DNA from: Solen grandis | Lineage: Eukaryota; Mollusca; Bivalvia; Adapedonta; Solenidae | Length of the DNA: 64,000 nt | Direction: 5' to 3' | NCBI GenBank assembly: GCA_021229015.1 | Contig: CM037789.1 | Location: forward strand, 42,134,926-42,198,925 | Shown: piece by piece, positions 45,558 to 56,134 of the stretch | Position numbering within the stretch: the first letter of the stretch is position 1 | Layout: every line of letters begins with the position of its first letter | Program-made: the position numbers and the translations under genes | Notes under the pieces: generated by a model | Databases searched by the model: none | What the model saw: the letters and a program-made list of their open reading frames with translations, nothing else | What the model was told of the DNA's origin: nothing

Positions 45558-45925
45558 GATAGCATGGCAGACATATATTGATCTTTTTGTCCATTGGTGT
45601 TGATGTCGTCGTCATCACCAAACTCCTAATCAAGCATACCAATGTATTTCAATTAATGACCTTGACCTTTGGCCTATTTTGCACCTGTGGAAAAAATGTA
45701 ATGGAGACTTAATACACCGATAAGAATTTGTCCACTGTTTTGCCATAACTTTTAGGATAGCAAATATAGACAAGCTTTAGCATCTACATGCAGTGCTGTT
45801 GTTAGATTACCATAGTGGATCTAAATGGAAGCTATTGAAAAATTGCTTGTTGTCACTGATAAGTTTGGAAGTAACCATCTGCTTAGTATTGTTACTGAAG
45901 GTAGAAGTTAACTTTTTTTCTGCAG

Positions 45926-46161
45926 AGAAGAAGACGCCCATGCGACAGATGTGGACAAAGGAGGAAGAGGAAGAGCTACGAGAAGTGTTTAAGAGAAACT
46001 TTTTGCATAGAAAGTGTCCTAACACAGAAGACATTAAAAGAGCCATTCATGTGAGCTTTAAACATAACGGACACATACATAAGAGAAAACCAGAAACAAT
46101 AAAGAAGAAAATGAGCAACATGCTCATAAAACTAAGACGTGGTGGAGCTGAGTGTCAATAA
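45926..46161 (+). CDS. tyrosine-recombinase-like / SANT gene, terminal exon with Myb/SANT-like domain
   Basis: Acceptor TTCTGCAG; 236 nt to TAA, phase 1 in. Encodes MWTKEEEEELREVFKRNFLH then RKCPNTEDIKRA and KPETIKKKMSNMLIKLRRG. The tryptophan-acidic-helix start and the basic third helix are the Myb/SANT-like DNA-binding fold that closes this family. A polyadenylation signal candidate AATAAA lies at 46386-46391. Its role is probably DNA-site recognition beside the recombinase-like domain (inference). Confidence 0.88.
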
Positions 46162-46215
46162 GTTAAAATTATGTTCTTTCTGCTGTTATGTACTGGAGTA
46201 AAACTGTGTCAAACT

Positions 46216-46335
46216 GGAGTTATTCAAGGTCATCATGTACAACAACTGACAATGAAAAAGACGTAGATTGGCATTATCTAATTTGTGTTTGCATAGCAAA
46301 TGGGAAGACTAGAAATCTATAATTTTGAATTGCAT
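46216..46335 (+). repeat. duplicated segment downstream of the gene, copy 1
   Basis: GGAGTTATTCA, CAACTGACAATGAA, GATTGGCATT, TCTAATTTGTGTTTGCATAG, GGAAGACTAGA and TCTA[T/C]AATTTTGAATTGCA are repeated at 47458-47575. Copy 1 lies in the presumed 3' UTR. Confidence 0.8.
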
Positions 46336-46662
46336 AGTCATAATATTCAGATACTCAGATATTTTTTATTGCAGTAGAAATGGATAATAAAATGATATTG
46401 ATGTTAATATAGGATTAACCTGAAACAATGTTCATCTATGTGTACATCTTTCCATTAAAATGTTAGAATAATTGTTTTCAAAATAGCAAACTTATGGTAG
46501 CAATGGCACAGATAAGAATGAGAACGCAGGAAGAAGGCACCTGTGATCTTGAATGTGGTTGCTTTTATAACATTCATAATATTATATAACTGTTTAGAAC
46601 TGTAAACTGTTTCCCAGTTTCCTTAAATGTTAGCTTTGTAGATAGTATTAAGTTGTGTTTGA

Positions 46663-47259
46663 TTTTTATGCCCCCACTTGTAAGTGAGCGGCATATAGCG
46701 TTGCTACTCGCCGTACGTCCTGTACGAACCTTGTCCGCTCATCATCTTTGGAACTATTTGGCAGAATGTTTTCATAATTGGTAGGGAGATTGGTTATGTA
46801 GGGAGATTGGTTATGATGAGTAGATGAACCCTATCAATTTTGAGGTCAATTGGTCAAAGGTCAAGGTCACAGTAAATGTCACAGTGACCTTCAACATGAA
46901 AACCTTGTCCGCTCATTATCTTGAGAACTCTATGGCAGAATGTTTTCATACTTGGTTGGGAGGTTGGTTATGATCAGTAGATGACCCTTATTGATTTTGA
47001 GGTCAGTTGGTCAAAGGTCAAGGTCAAATTGGCTTTCAACATGAAAACCTAGGTGGTGACCTTCATTTTGTTCAAATGGTGAAATTAGTTATACAAAATA
47101 TGTTCAGATGTTTCTGTCAGAATTTTCTGATTTTCATCATGGCTATTACCAACAGAAGAAAATTATTTACTGCAAAGAAAAAACAGCTATAGGTCATGCT
47201 ATCATTCAACAAAAAAGCGGTTGTGGGGGCATCTGTGTCCCATGGACACATTTCTAGTT
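46663..47259 (+). mobile_element. Helentron/HINE-like element, ATGCCCCC family
   Basis: T-run + ATGCCCCCACTTGTAAGTGA; two ~165-bp units sharing CCTTGTCCGCTCAT, GGCAGAATGTTTTCATA, TTGGTCAAAGGTCAAGGTCA; 3' GTGGGGGCATC, hairpin TGTGTCCCATGGACACA and TTTCTAGTT (a C-to-A or T variant of TTCTTGTT). It sits between the two copies of the 120-bp duplication. Confidence 0.7.
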
Positions 47260-47457
47260 GATATTTAGTGATGCCTTTATGTTCTTAATAGACTTTTATG
47301 CTATGATTTTTAGGTCATTCATGCATTTGCATCCCAGTTTGTGAATGCAGTTATCTCATATTATATTACATATAAGTTTTATGCATTAGTTTGTGATTAA
47401 GAGTTAAACTTATTTTCCTTCTCCTGTAAATTTAATAGCAGTATATATACTATTGTC

Positions 47458-47575
47458 AAGGAGTTATTCAGGTTGTTATGAACGACTGACAATGAATAAG
47501 CCGTGGATTGGCATTTTCTAATTTGTGTTTGCATAGCAAATAGGAAGACTAGACATCTACAATTTTGAATTGCAA
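47458..47575 (+). repeat. duplicated segment downstream of the gene, copy 2
   Basis: About 85-90% similar by eye to 46216-46335, same orientation, 1.24 kb apart. Confidence 0.8.
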
Positions 47576-47702
47576 TTGCAATTATGGTTTACTGGCAATC
47601 ATAGTACCGATATTTTGTATAATCAATTGTCAAGTTAGTGGAAACTAAATTTTTAATCAGAATTCTTCTTTTTTCTTCCAGGTAAATTTATTACAATTTG
47701 AA

Positions 47703-47939
47703 GTGAGTATGGCTGCTGTTGATTTTGTTTCTGGATTTATTTTTTTTTTCAATGATTTTCAAGCAAGTGAAGCGTTAGCCTTTTGTCACGATCAAGAATA
47801 TGATATTCTAGATCTTTTTCAGTTTGGTCACAATATTATTGGGTTTTATTTGTACTCTGAGTTTGAATATTGCAGAGAGTTCTGTCATGCAAATGCTTTT
47901 AATGTAGTAACATACAACATTTCCAGCATTCATACCTAA
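47703..47939 (+). CDS. small ORF of unknown function, member 1 of a similar pair
   Basis: 78 codons. A hydrophobic/aromatic start (FVSGFIFFFNDFQ) is followed by a motif with fixed spacing: GHNIIGFYLYSEFEYCREFC then HANAFNVVTY. The second ORF (48479-48736) carries the same spacing H.I(I/L).F....EF..C(K/R)(D/E)(F/Y)C....F.V..Y.I..I. Shared spacing at protein level with little DNA identity suggests that these were once real coding units. I do not recognise the domain. An acceptor-like CTTCCAG at 47676-47682 could make it an exon. AATAAA at 48115-48120 follows. Confidence 0.35.
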   Translation: MSMAAVDFVSGFIFFFNDFQASEALAFCHDQEYDILDLFQFGHNIIGFYLYSEFEYCREFCHANAFNVVTYNISSIHT

Positions 47940-48478
47940 GGACATGGTCATTGTCCCTTAAAATGTTTGACTCCATTTATGGAACAATATGTGATGATCC
48001 TTAGTATTGATATGTGCCAAGTCAAATGTGCAAGTATATCGTAATTTTTGCATAATTTGAGGTGTTTCTTGTTTGTTTTTGCTTTGAGTTTATGAGAACA
48101 AAAAATCATTGTTTAATAAAGATAGTTTTAAGTTAGAAGTATTGTGTTTTGATGTATACCTGTTTATCTGCAACCACTGAAGATATTCGCTTGACATTTA
48201 AAACAAATCTTATTAGCAGTTAACATAAGCATAACCTACAAGCAGCTCTTGTTCATAATGTGAGAAATTTGTGATTGAAAAAAATAAACAAGACAAATAC
48301 AGCTTTATATAACTGGACTGCTGACTTTTAAGCAAGTATCTGTCTTTTGATTAGTCTTTTCATAAAGTTTTTGTAAATACTTGCTGGTGATGTATTTACT
48401 CCAAAAGCAGTACAGCAATTTAATGGCTATGAGTACTTACTGGACCAATAAAGCAAACCAGAAACTCTTTTTCTTGCA

Positions 48479-48736
48479 ATGTTACACAGAGTTGCATTAG
48501 GATACATTAAATTTTTTAAGGCTAATGAAGTTTGCCAAGTACTTCATATTTGTAATGTTAAGATGATGGATTTTTGGTATCAACATCACATACTCTACTT
48601 CTTTGATAAAGAGGAGTTCAGTATTTGTAAGGATTACTGTCTAGAACATCATTTTGTGGTGGGTATATATATTATTGAAGAAATACAAATGTATACCGTG
48701 AAGTATCATCCTTTATATGAACATGAGGATATTTAG
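48479..48736 (+). CDS. small ORF of unknown function, member 2 of a similar pair
   Basis: 85 codons, starting MLHRVALGYIKFFKANEVCQ, with HHILYFFDKEEFSICKDYC and HHFVVGIYIIEEIQ matching the spacing of the ORF at 47703. No domain recognised, no transcript evidence. It could be an exon of an unseen gene, a recently formed gene pair, or relics from a mobile element. Confidence 0.33.
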   Translation: MLHRVALGYIKFFKANEVCQVLHICNVKMMDFWYQHHILYFFDKEEFSICKDYCLEHHFVVGIYIIEEIQMYTVKYHPLYEHEDI

Positions 48737-49017
48737 AGCAAGTTTTAAATGGCCATTTTGAACAGGTCAAATAAGTCAAAAGTATGTGGTTTAAATCTTT
48801 GAGGAGGTTGTAACTGAGTCAAATAGGGTCAATAGGGGGGTTAAGATTTCATATGTGTACAGATGGTTTATACGGTGTTTTAATAAGTGCATGCTTCAAT
48901 ACACACAAGTTGTTTCAAGAGTTTTGAACATGTAGAACTGCGATACTTGTCCACATTTTGAGCTCAACTGTTTTAGGAGAATTGTCATTGGCGATGTGGT
49001 GAGAAACTGTTGACATT

Positions 49018-49690
49018 TTCAGTATCTCTCTCATTACTAAAGAAATTTACTTTAAACTTGAAATAGTTGTTTATTATACCTGTGACACCAGCTTATCAGT
49101 ACACTGATAGTTGTATGAAGCTGAGGGGGGTGTTATGCTATGTTAGCTATGAGGGAAAGGGTTATAGTTACAAGGACATTTGTATGACAAGGTAAATTAC
49201 TCTTTGCCACTGCTGTCAGAGTTATGACCCTTTTTGAATTAGAAAATATTACAAAAAATGACTTTTTCAAACATCTCTGTCAGTACTATAGATGTTTATT
49301 TCAAACTATTAAGACACTGCTTCAGAGTTATGCTCTTTTTTGGACTTCTACAAAAACGTTGACATTTTCATACATCTCTGTCATTTATGCTTCAAACTTG
49401 GAGTAATTGTATATAGTGACAATGCACATATGTACAACAAAGCAAATAAGTCTGTGAATGCAGTACTGCTTTCAGAGTTACACTCTTTTTGGGCTTTGAA
49501 ATTTTACACACAAAAAAACTTTAACATATTCAGATATCTCTGTCATTACTACAGTTATTTACTTCATATTTAGAATGGTTGTTTATAGCAACAAGGCACA
49601 TTTGTACAACAAAGCACATAATTCTGTAGCCACTCCTTTCAGAGTTATATCCCTATTGAATTCAAAATTTTACTCAGACAAACACTTGCA
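49018..49690 (+). repeat. tandem array of ~150-bp units
   Basis: Four units marked by CAGAGTTA[T/C][G/A]C/ACTC at about 49217, 49323, 49469 and 49639. Each is followed by a TTTTGG..TT-rich stretch, then CATCTCTGTCA[G/T]TACT-type, TTTATTTCAAACT-type and CACATTTGTACAACAAAGCA-type words. An isolated piggyBac-type right end lies at 49148. Termini of an enclosing element are not evident. Confidence 0.65.
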
Positions 49691-50294
49691 GCTGAATGTT
49701 GGCACATGCAGGCAGTGCTTTTTATTTTTGTAACTTACAGCTGGTAACAACAAAAAGCATCTTTTAAGCCTAAGTCCCTTATTAAAATACTGTAGAAAAC
49801 CACATATACCTGTACATGTATACATTGAAAATCTTTACCTGTCAATTAAGTAGGATATCCAGACATAGGAAGTAGTCATTTTAAGCTTGCATTTTCTTTG
49901 CTGGTTTCATTTGTGTTTCGATTTGAATCTGATTTCATGTTTAGTTTATGTGTTAAGTATCAAGCCAGGTTGGCTAACTTATGTTCAAGTTTCTTTCACA
50001 GTAGTGGAAATTTCATTATATATGCCAGAATTTCCATTTTTTGGTGGACCAGGTGTTTAATTTTCTAATCAGTAGTTTTCTGTATATTTATGTTTGAGAT
50101 ATGAGTTTGGTATCATTGCCATAAGTGTATTTTGATCTAGCTATTCCAGAATTTTTTTTTTTTTTTCATATTTCTTGTTTTGGTTTTCTGAAGCAGTATT
50201 TAGACATTGTAAATTCATGTGTTATGGTAGGTAAATTTATTGCTCGTATTTTAACAAAAGAACATGAGTAGCAACACTGAAAACCAACAGAGTA

Positions 50295-50595
50295 CATTAG
50301 CGACCAGCATGGAACCAGACAAGCCTGCACAAGTTTGTTTTATACGGGTTTAAAGAACACGGGTGTCGAAATGGAGTTGGTAAACCTTTTTCTTAGTATA
50401 AGGATTCAAAATGCGGTAATTGTTCTGTACAATTTTGAGTCCCAGGTACGATCCTACCACCTGCCTGTGTATCCATGCTGTTCTCTTTCAGACTTTATTA
50501 ATGTTGAAAAAGAGTGGAGCAAACATGGATCCTGACAAGACTGTGAAGATGGGGAGCCTCATCTGGATCCATGCTGGTTGCAAATGCACTGTTTT
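50295..50595. repeat. decayed palindromic element
   Basis: TAGCGACCAGCATGGAACCA at the left pairs with TGGATCCATGCTGGTTGCAA at the right. An inner pair CATGGATCCTGACAAG / CATCTGGATCCATG nests inside. The internal frames at 50335-50632 are products of this repeat and not genes. Confidence 0.55.
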
Positions 50596-50599
50596 CAAG

Positions 50600-51170
50600 T
50601 GTTGTGGCTCATATACCTTGTACATGTTATAGAGTAACAGGCAGATTTATGGAAATTTAGATTTATGGAAATTTTAATTCCTGTGCTCCCTGTTCAAATG
50701 TTTAGAGAAAAGTTTAGTAAAATAAAGGCTATTGTGAAGTTAGGATTTTTTGTTTATTTGATTTACTTTTTACCATATAAAAAGGGCAATGTCTGCTTGA
50801 AGTAACAACACCGCAAGGTTTTACACTTAACCATGGTTTGAAGCAGGAAATGTCTTGAATGAAAAGAAAAAAAAGCACCTGCTGTACAGCTATAATTGGA
50901 GTGTTGTGGGAGCATGTCTTTCAAAAGAGTCCATCAGATAGGCCTGGTTTAAACTCAGCTTCCTTGCAACTGTGATTGTTAGTCCTGTAGTAATCACGCT
51001 TGGTATATTGGAGTCACATACATACTGGCTCATCCGGGAACTTTTGGTATTGGGATCTCATCTGTTTTGGTTCCAAGGAATAATTATTATTTTTGATAAA
51101 GAAGCATTCATCTGTGTCGAAAGGCTTACATGTTGTATTAAAAAAAGGTTTCATTAAAAAAAATTAACTT
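50600..51170. other. no gene seen
   Basis: AT-rich sequence; AATAAA at about 50719-50724 without an associated ORF. Confidence 0.4.
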
Positions 51171-51175
51171 GCTAT

Positions 51176-51490
51176 ATCTCTTTGCACAATGGTACTCTTA
51201 AAAGTAGAGTCAATGTACAACCCAATCATCTCTTGTACTGAAAAAAACTACTTTCTTGCACAATGGATTTCTCTGTATGTTAATTTGGAGATACCCTTGA
51301 AAAAGATTGCAAAACAGGTTGCAGAAAATAACCTCTTAATAAACTAAAACAATAACCCCGCTAAATATTTTTTGCACAATGTACCTCTCGTAAGTACAGT
51401 CAATGTGAACCTCGTAATTACCTGTTGAACTGAAAAAGTAACCCCAGTATTACTTTCTTGCACAATGTATCTCTCGTCTGTACGTCCGTC
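51176..51490. repeat. degenerate tandem units with TTGCACAATG
   Basis: TTTGCACAATGGTACTCTTA, CTTGCACAATGGATTTCTCT, TTTGCACAATGTACCTCTCG and CTTGCACAATGTATCTCTCG recur at roughly 65-110-bp spacing with AGTACAGTCAATGT-type spacers, ending in TCTGTACGTCCGTCCGTC. Confidence 0.6.
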
Positions 51491-51860
51491 CGTCTAGAGG
51501 GGGCAGGGGCTCAAGGTAAAGGGTCTCTTAAAGGGTAAAATTTTATTTTCGTGTCCGCTCCTTTTTCCATAAACGCTTGGACATTTTTTCTTCAAACCCA
51601 CTAAATGTTAACCTTAGGCTAAAATGTCAGAAGGCATGAGGCGATCGCGTGGCTCAAGGTCAAGGTCACCCTTGAAGGCAAATTTTGTTTTCGTGCCGTC
51701 CATTTCAGAACGCTTGGATACAGTTTTCAAACTCGGTAAAATGTTAACCTCATTAGCTGATTGCGGGAGGCATGAGGCGGTCAGCTGGTTTTACGGTAAA
51801 GGGGTCACCCTTGAAGGTCAAATTTTTTTAAAACCTCCACTTTTTTTCATGTCATCTCGA
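51490..51860 (+). repeat. array-type units with GGTCAAGGTCACCCTTGAAG
   Basis: Two and a half units of ~150 bp: CGCTTGGA(C/T)A, TTCAAACCCACTAAATGTTA / TTCAAACTCGGTAAAATGTT, GGCATGAGGCG and CAAGGTCACCCTTGAAGG recur in order, resembling interiors of the Helentron-type elements. Confidence 0.6.
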
Positions 51861-51889
51861 AATCCGTGATTTTTGTATTCGGTAAAAAA

Positions 51890-53192
51890 TATATGTCTTT
51901 TTCAAAATATACAAATTATTCATGACTAAAAGTTTTTAATTGAATTACACTGTATTTTGGGGTTACCTAACAACCCTATCTTCATTGATGTTCACTTTTT
52001 TTACTTTTCCCCCATGTAAAATTGCAGAAAATTTTAATATATGTGCCCCCGTTTTGAGATTATACATAACCCGAAGTTAAATTGTTTTTAAATATCTTTA
52101 TGTCTGCTAAAACCATGCGGGTTAAAGGTGAACATAATCCTATGACCAAACAAATTCAATTTTTGGTCCGGGGGGGGGATATAGTGTCCTTTGGACTGCC
52201 TTGTTTATCTTTATGCGGGTGAATAGAAAGGGTGATTTTTAAATAAAATATAATTTTATCAAAATTCTCCCACTATAAAATGCAAGTTGGGTACGTCGGT
52301 CTAAAATTAAAAAAAAAAAAATGTGACACAGCGGGTTTTTTTTCAAAATGGAACCATATCTTACCATAAAACTACTAGCATTATTTTTTAATAATAATTT
52401 GACATTTAATCGAATAAAAAAAAAATTGCGAAAACACCCTTTTTTTTTTTTTTTTTCTTTTTATTATGTGAAATTTTAAAACATGATTTTCTTTTTTTGT
52501 GGTGTAAATGTTCTAGTTATTTTCATAAAAAAACACAAAGACCCCAGGGTTTTTTTAGCTTCTTCTTTTTCTACTGTGATGTTGTTTTGTTTTTCGATAT
52601 ATAAATTTTTGTCGAGTCTTCAAGATTTTTATTTCTGAACCTTTTGCTGAGTCTTTTTTTGTTAAACCACTTTTTGTCAGTCTTCTTTATGTTTCTGGAC
52701 TTTTATTGAATCACCGTCGTCTTTTTTTTTTATAAATTTACCAACCAAAAACCACTCTTTTTAAAAGATTACCCTTTTTTTTTGTTACTGTTCTATGCAT
52801 GAACCGATTGATGGGTATATTAAAATGCACACTCAAGCGAAAAATATAAGCATTTCGTATCATATAAAAGGTCTTTCCCACACTTATATTAAAATAGGAC
52901 GTGAAGACAGATGAAAAAGGTTTTTCCAAAAAATGTTAAAGTAAAATTGGTTTCTGCAAAAAGAACGCTAAGGAAATATCTGCGGGTAACTGTTACATAA
53001 AAGAAACAGTAAATGCTAATAGTGGAATTTTCGGGGACCATCAAGCGTATCCTCGGGTTTTTAACCGGGATGACAGCTCAAGTTAGGGTTCTATACGCAT
53101 TTGAACAAAAGGGATTTTACCCAAAACGCAACCAAGGTTTTTGCTTAGTAACTTTCATCTTGTTTAATAAAACACATTAAAAATTTTTATTT
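51890..53192. other. homopolymer-rich sequence of doubtful quality next to gap
   Basis: Runs of T (for example 52439-52456), G (52169-52177) and A (52309-52320) are far denser than elsewhere. No element or exon is recognisable. This may be uncorrected long-read sequence at a contig end. Confidence 0.45.
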
Positions 53193-53292
53193 NNNNNNNN
53201 NNNNNNNNNNNNNNNNNNNNNNNNNNNNNNNNNNNNNNNNNNNNNNNNNNNNNNNNNNNNNNNNNNNNNNNNNNNNNNNNNNNNNNNNNNNN
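53193..53292. other. assembly gap (100 N)
   Basis: Exactly 100 N; true length unknown. Confidence 0.99.
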
Positions 53293-53306
53293 CAACTGGT
53301 CGCTTA

Positions 53307-53547
53307 TGCTGCGTTTACACTGTTCCCGGCGGCCACGGTAGCCCCGTTTGCACGAAACGTAGTGCGCCGTGGGCTATGATGTTTATTTTACTATGTATAT
53401 ACAAGTTGAGTTAAGTTCTCCCAAGTTTTCTCAAGGCTTATCACGGTACATCCGTGACGAACCGTGGAGGGGAGAAAGACTGAGCCTTGTATCATCAAGG
53501 CGTGCCACGTTGCGGCCTAAGGTCTACCACGGATGCCAGTACGCCCA

Positions 53548-53580
<33 letters not shown>

Positions 53581-55194
53581 TTCTGATGGGTTCTCTCACG
53601 TTCAGATCAAGGTCTGACACGTTTCTTACGTTCTGTCAAGGCTTTCTAAAGTGGCATTTATTCAAATTTCCAAACGATCCTGTAACCACAATTTCATAAA
53701 GATGTTTGCGTAAACATGGTCGTAACAAAAAAGGATGAACACAACATTTGTTTCAATAAGCACATTTTCACTCTTTCTTACAAGATATAATTCGAAGAGA
53801 AATGCAAAATGTGTACTACAGATTTGTTAAGAGATGTAATCTGCACATGTTCGTTTGCGACAACATTACGACAATACATAAGTAAGAAAGAAAATATTAC
53901 TTAAGCTCATCCAGTTGTTTACAAAAATACCTTATTTGAATATTCCGCATATCTTCGTCAATTTTCTGACGTTTTTAAAAGACCTCCCGTATTCCCCGTA
54001 AAAGAATCACGAGTGCTTAAATTGATGACGTCATCAATACACGCCAATGAAATGTAAACAACAAGAGTATTTTGACATCCATCCAAAATACTAAATTGCG
54101 TCATTTGATCAACACTTCCAATTCGTTTAACTGTTATTTTACAACAGATATTGCAACTATTGTATTATTTGTGTTTAATGTTATATTTTCTTTTTTTCAT
54201 GAAAATTGTATCATTATGAAATGTAATGGGCCTTTAATAAGATTTATCAGATACATATGTATACAAATAAAAAGCAACAAAATATAATACAAAAACACAC
54301 AATAATAGATGGCAATGAATAAAGATATCTAGTACAAATAAAGCTACAATTAAAGCCCAAGATTTTTATTTATATTTTTAAATTGACCCCCCCCCCCCCC
54401 CTAAAAAAAGCTTTTATTTTATTTTTTATTAATCTTTAATTGATTGTATAATTGACCAAGATTTACCATTCAAAAATTCCCCAGCTAGATTTAAAACCGC
54501 GACCTAACATTGCACCGCGCTGCATATAACTAGCGTGGCAGATGATACACCAACATGCATGTGCATATTTATAGGCAATGCAGTTGTCAAAATGTTTCAA
54601 ATATCTACTAATTATTTGCCACGTACTCGCTAGCACATTTACTTTTTATTTCCGTTTATTAAACATTTTATTTTCAGCATAAATCGTTAGCACATTTCAA
54701 TTCGGTTTCGACTTACATAATTAAACCGTACTTAATTGTACATAAGGATTAACATCACTGGGTGAAGAAAAATCAGACCTTTATCTCTGTGTAGGGGAAA
54801 ATATGTGAATCTAATAATTGCCTAGAAATGCTGTTCAATGCAGAATGCCCGCTACCATAGAACATAGTTTTTAAAAATACCGTCTAAAGAAAATCATTCG
54901 CTGTACGAGACTACATCAGGAGAGCTCCCCGTCTCACTGCAGACCACCAAGTTTTGTTACGTCCTATTACGTTCTGTCACGTCTTGATGCGTTCATCCCG
55001 TTTTGCTACGGCCTACTAGGTTTCTAATCTGCACCGTGACTGCCATGGCGATTTTATTTTGACAGTTAAAAAGATGTGGCCCGGCATCCATGGCGATCCC
55101 GTTCCCCCACGTTCTCTAACGGCCATCCCGTTTTGTCAACGGTGGCCTGAAACGCGGTCGTCATGGCCGCCGGGAACATAGTGTAAACGCAGCA
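53307..55194. mobile_element. PIF/Harbinger-like non-autonomous TIR element (1.9 kb)
   Basis: Left end TGCTGCGTTTACACTGTTCC then CGGCGGCCA. Right end, read inward, TGCTGCGTTTACACTATGTT then CCCGGCGGCCA. TTA directly flanks both ends (53304-53306 and 55195-55197), the 3-bp TWA duplication of PIF/Harbinger. Both subterminal regions are full of short ACGTT/TACG/CACGG words (GCCTAAGGTCTACCACGG; TACGTCCTATTACGTTCTGT), as if carrying repeated transposase sites. C30 tract at 53550-53579. No transposase ORF. Confidence 0.75.
54021..54038. promoter_or_regulatory. 18-bp perfect palindrome with consensus CRE
   Basis: ATTGATGACGTCATCAAT centres on the CREB/ATF full site TGACGTCA. Located inside the Harbinger-like element; no transcript evidence. 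Confidence 0.4.
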
Positions 55195-55199
55195 TTACA

Positions 55200-55880
55200 G
55201 TCAGCTATGAAGTATATTTTCAAGCGATGCCAACAAACGCAATGTTATAAACCCGCGGGCTATTTCTTAGCTACCTTTTTCGGGTTTTTATTTTATTTTA
55301 TAACGTTAATTATTACCAATCCTAGTTGCGCTTATCTTTGGCACGCCAGGATCGGCTTGAATATATTTTGTCCGTGCTATTTCTCGGCTACCAATGGTCT
55401 GATTTTGCTTAACAGCATTAATAAGTCTTGTTGCGCATGTCGTTGTTACGTCATGACCAGCATCATTTTGTATGAGTAACGGCCCTTTGTTATATTTATT
55501 GAAGATATTTTGCCCACACTATTTCTCAGCTAGAATTGGTAAGATTTTCATTAAATTTCACTCTAATTGTAAATACTAAGCCTATTTGCTCATATTGTAG
55601 GCATGCCATACTTGTTTCGTTTTATTGGCCCCCTCATTTTTTGTTCATTGGGTTATGCACCCCCCCCCCCCCCCCCCCCCCCCCTTTGTCATATTTCTTA
55701 TTTCTTGAATATATTTTATTTTTTATAGGTCAGATTTTGATTTAACTTCATAGCATTTATAAGTACCAACGCTAATTACACATACCCTTTGCATGTCATG
55801 ATCAGCGTACTTTTAAGTGAGTTGTTCCCCTTTTTGGATTTATTGAATATTTTTTGTCTGCAATAAATGAATGAGTGTAT
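55200..55880 (+). repeat. imperfect tandem units
   Basis: GAATATATTTTGTCC..GCTATTTCTCGGCTACCAATGGT / GAAGATATTTTGCCCACACT..ATTTCTCAGCTAGAATTGGT / GAATATATTTTATT units with following TAATAAGT / TAAATACTAAGC / TATAAGTACCAACGC. C-run at 55660-55684. Frames inside (55207-55479, 55536-55745) follow the repeat and are not supported as genes. Confidence 0.55.
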
Positions 55881-55994
55881 CGAGCTTTTTTTTTAAAACT
55901 ATATGCATGTCAAGACTGTCCCTGGCATGTTAGCAGTAACTGTGATAAAGCGGTATCTTTGGGTATTCATCATCTTCAATGATAGTTCTTGTTT

Positions 55995-56130
55995 AATACC
56001 CACGTGACCTACGTTAAGAGCTACGTGACCTATGGGCGGAGCTTGTTGCGGCGGCGAATGATTACGTCATGTTTTATTTGCTAAAATATAGATCTTCCCA
56101 GTAACACTGACTCTGAACCGTACATTAAAC
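55995..56130 (+). promoter_or_regulatory. CRE-containing module, copy 1
   Basis: CACGTGACCTACG and TACGTGACCTATG (E-box/nuclear-receptor-like duplicates) are followed by GGCGAATGATTACGTCATGT and ACTGACTCTGAACCGTACAT. The second part recurs at 60467-60540 with a TATAAAAT box in between, so the two copies look like a duplicated promoter or repeat end. Confidence 0.4.
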
Positions 56131-56134
56131 ATCA

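Noticed and set aside
53369..53699. Proline-rich ORFs
   Set aside because: The proline runs are poly-C tract translations inside the Harbinger-like element.
55207..55479. Cysteine-rich 90-codon ORF with hydrophobic stretch
   Set aside because: It coincides with tandem repeat units and has no signal-peptide-plus-domain logic that I recognise.
55536..55745. ORF with proline run
   Set aside because: Poly-C tract within imperfect tandem repeats.
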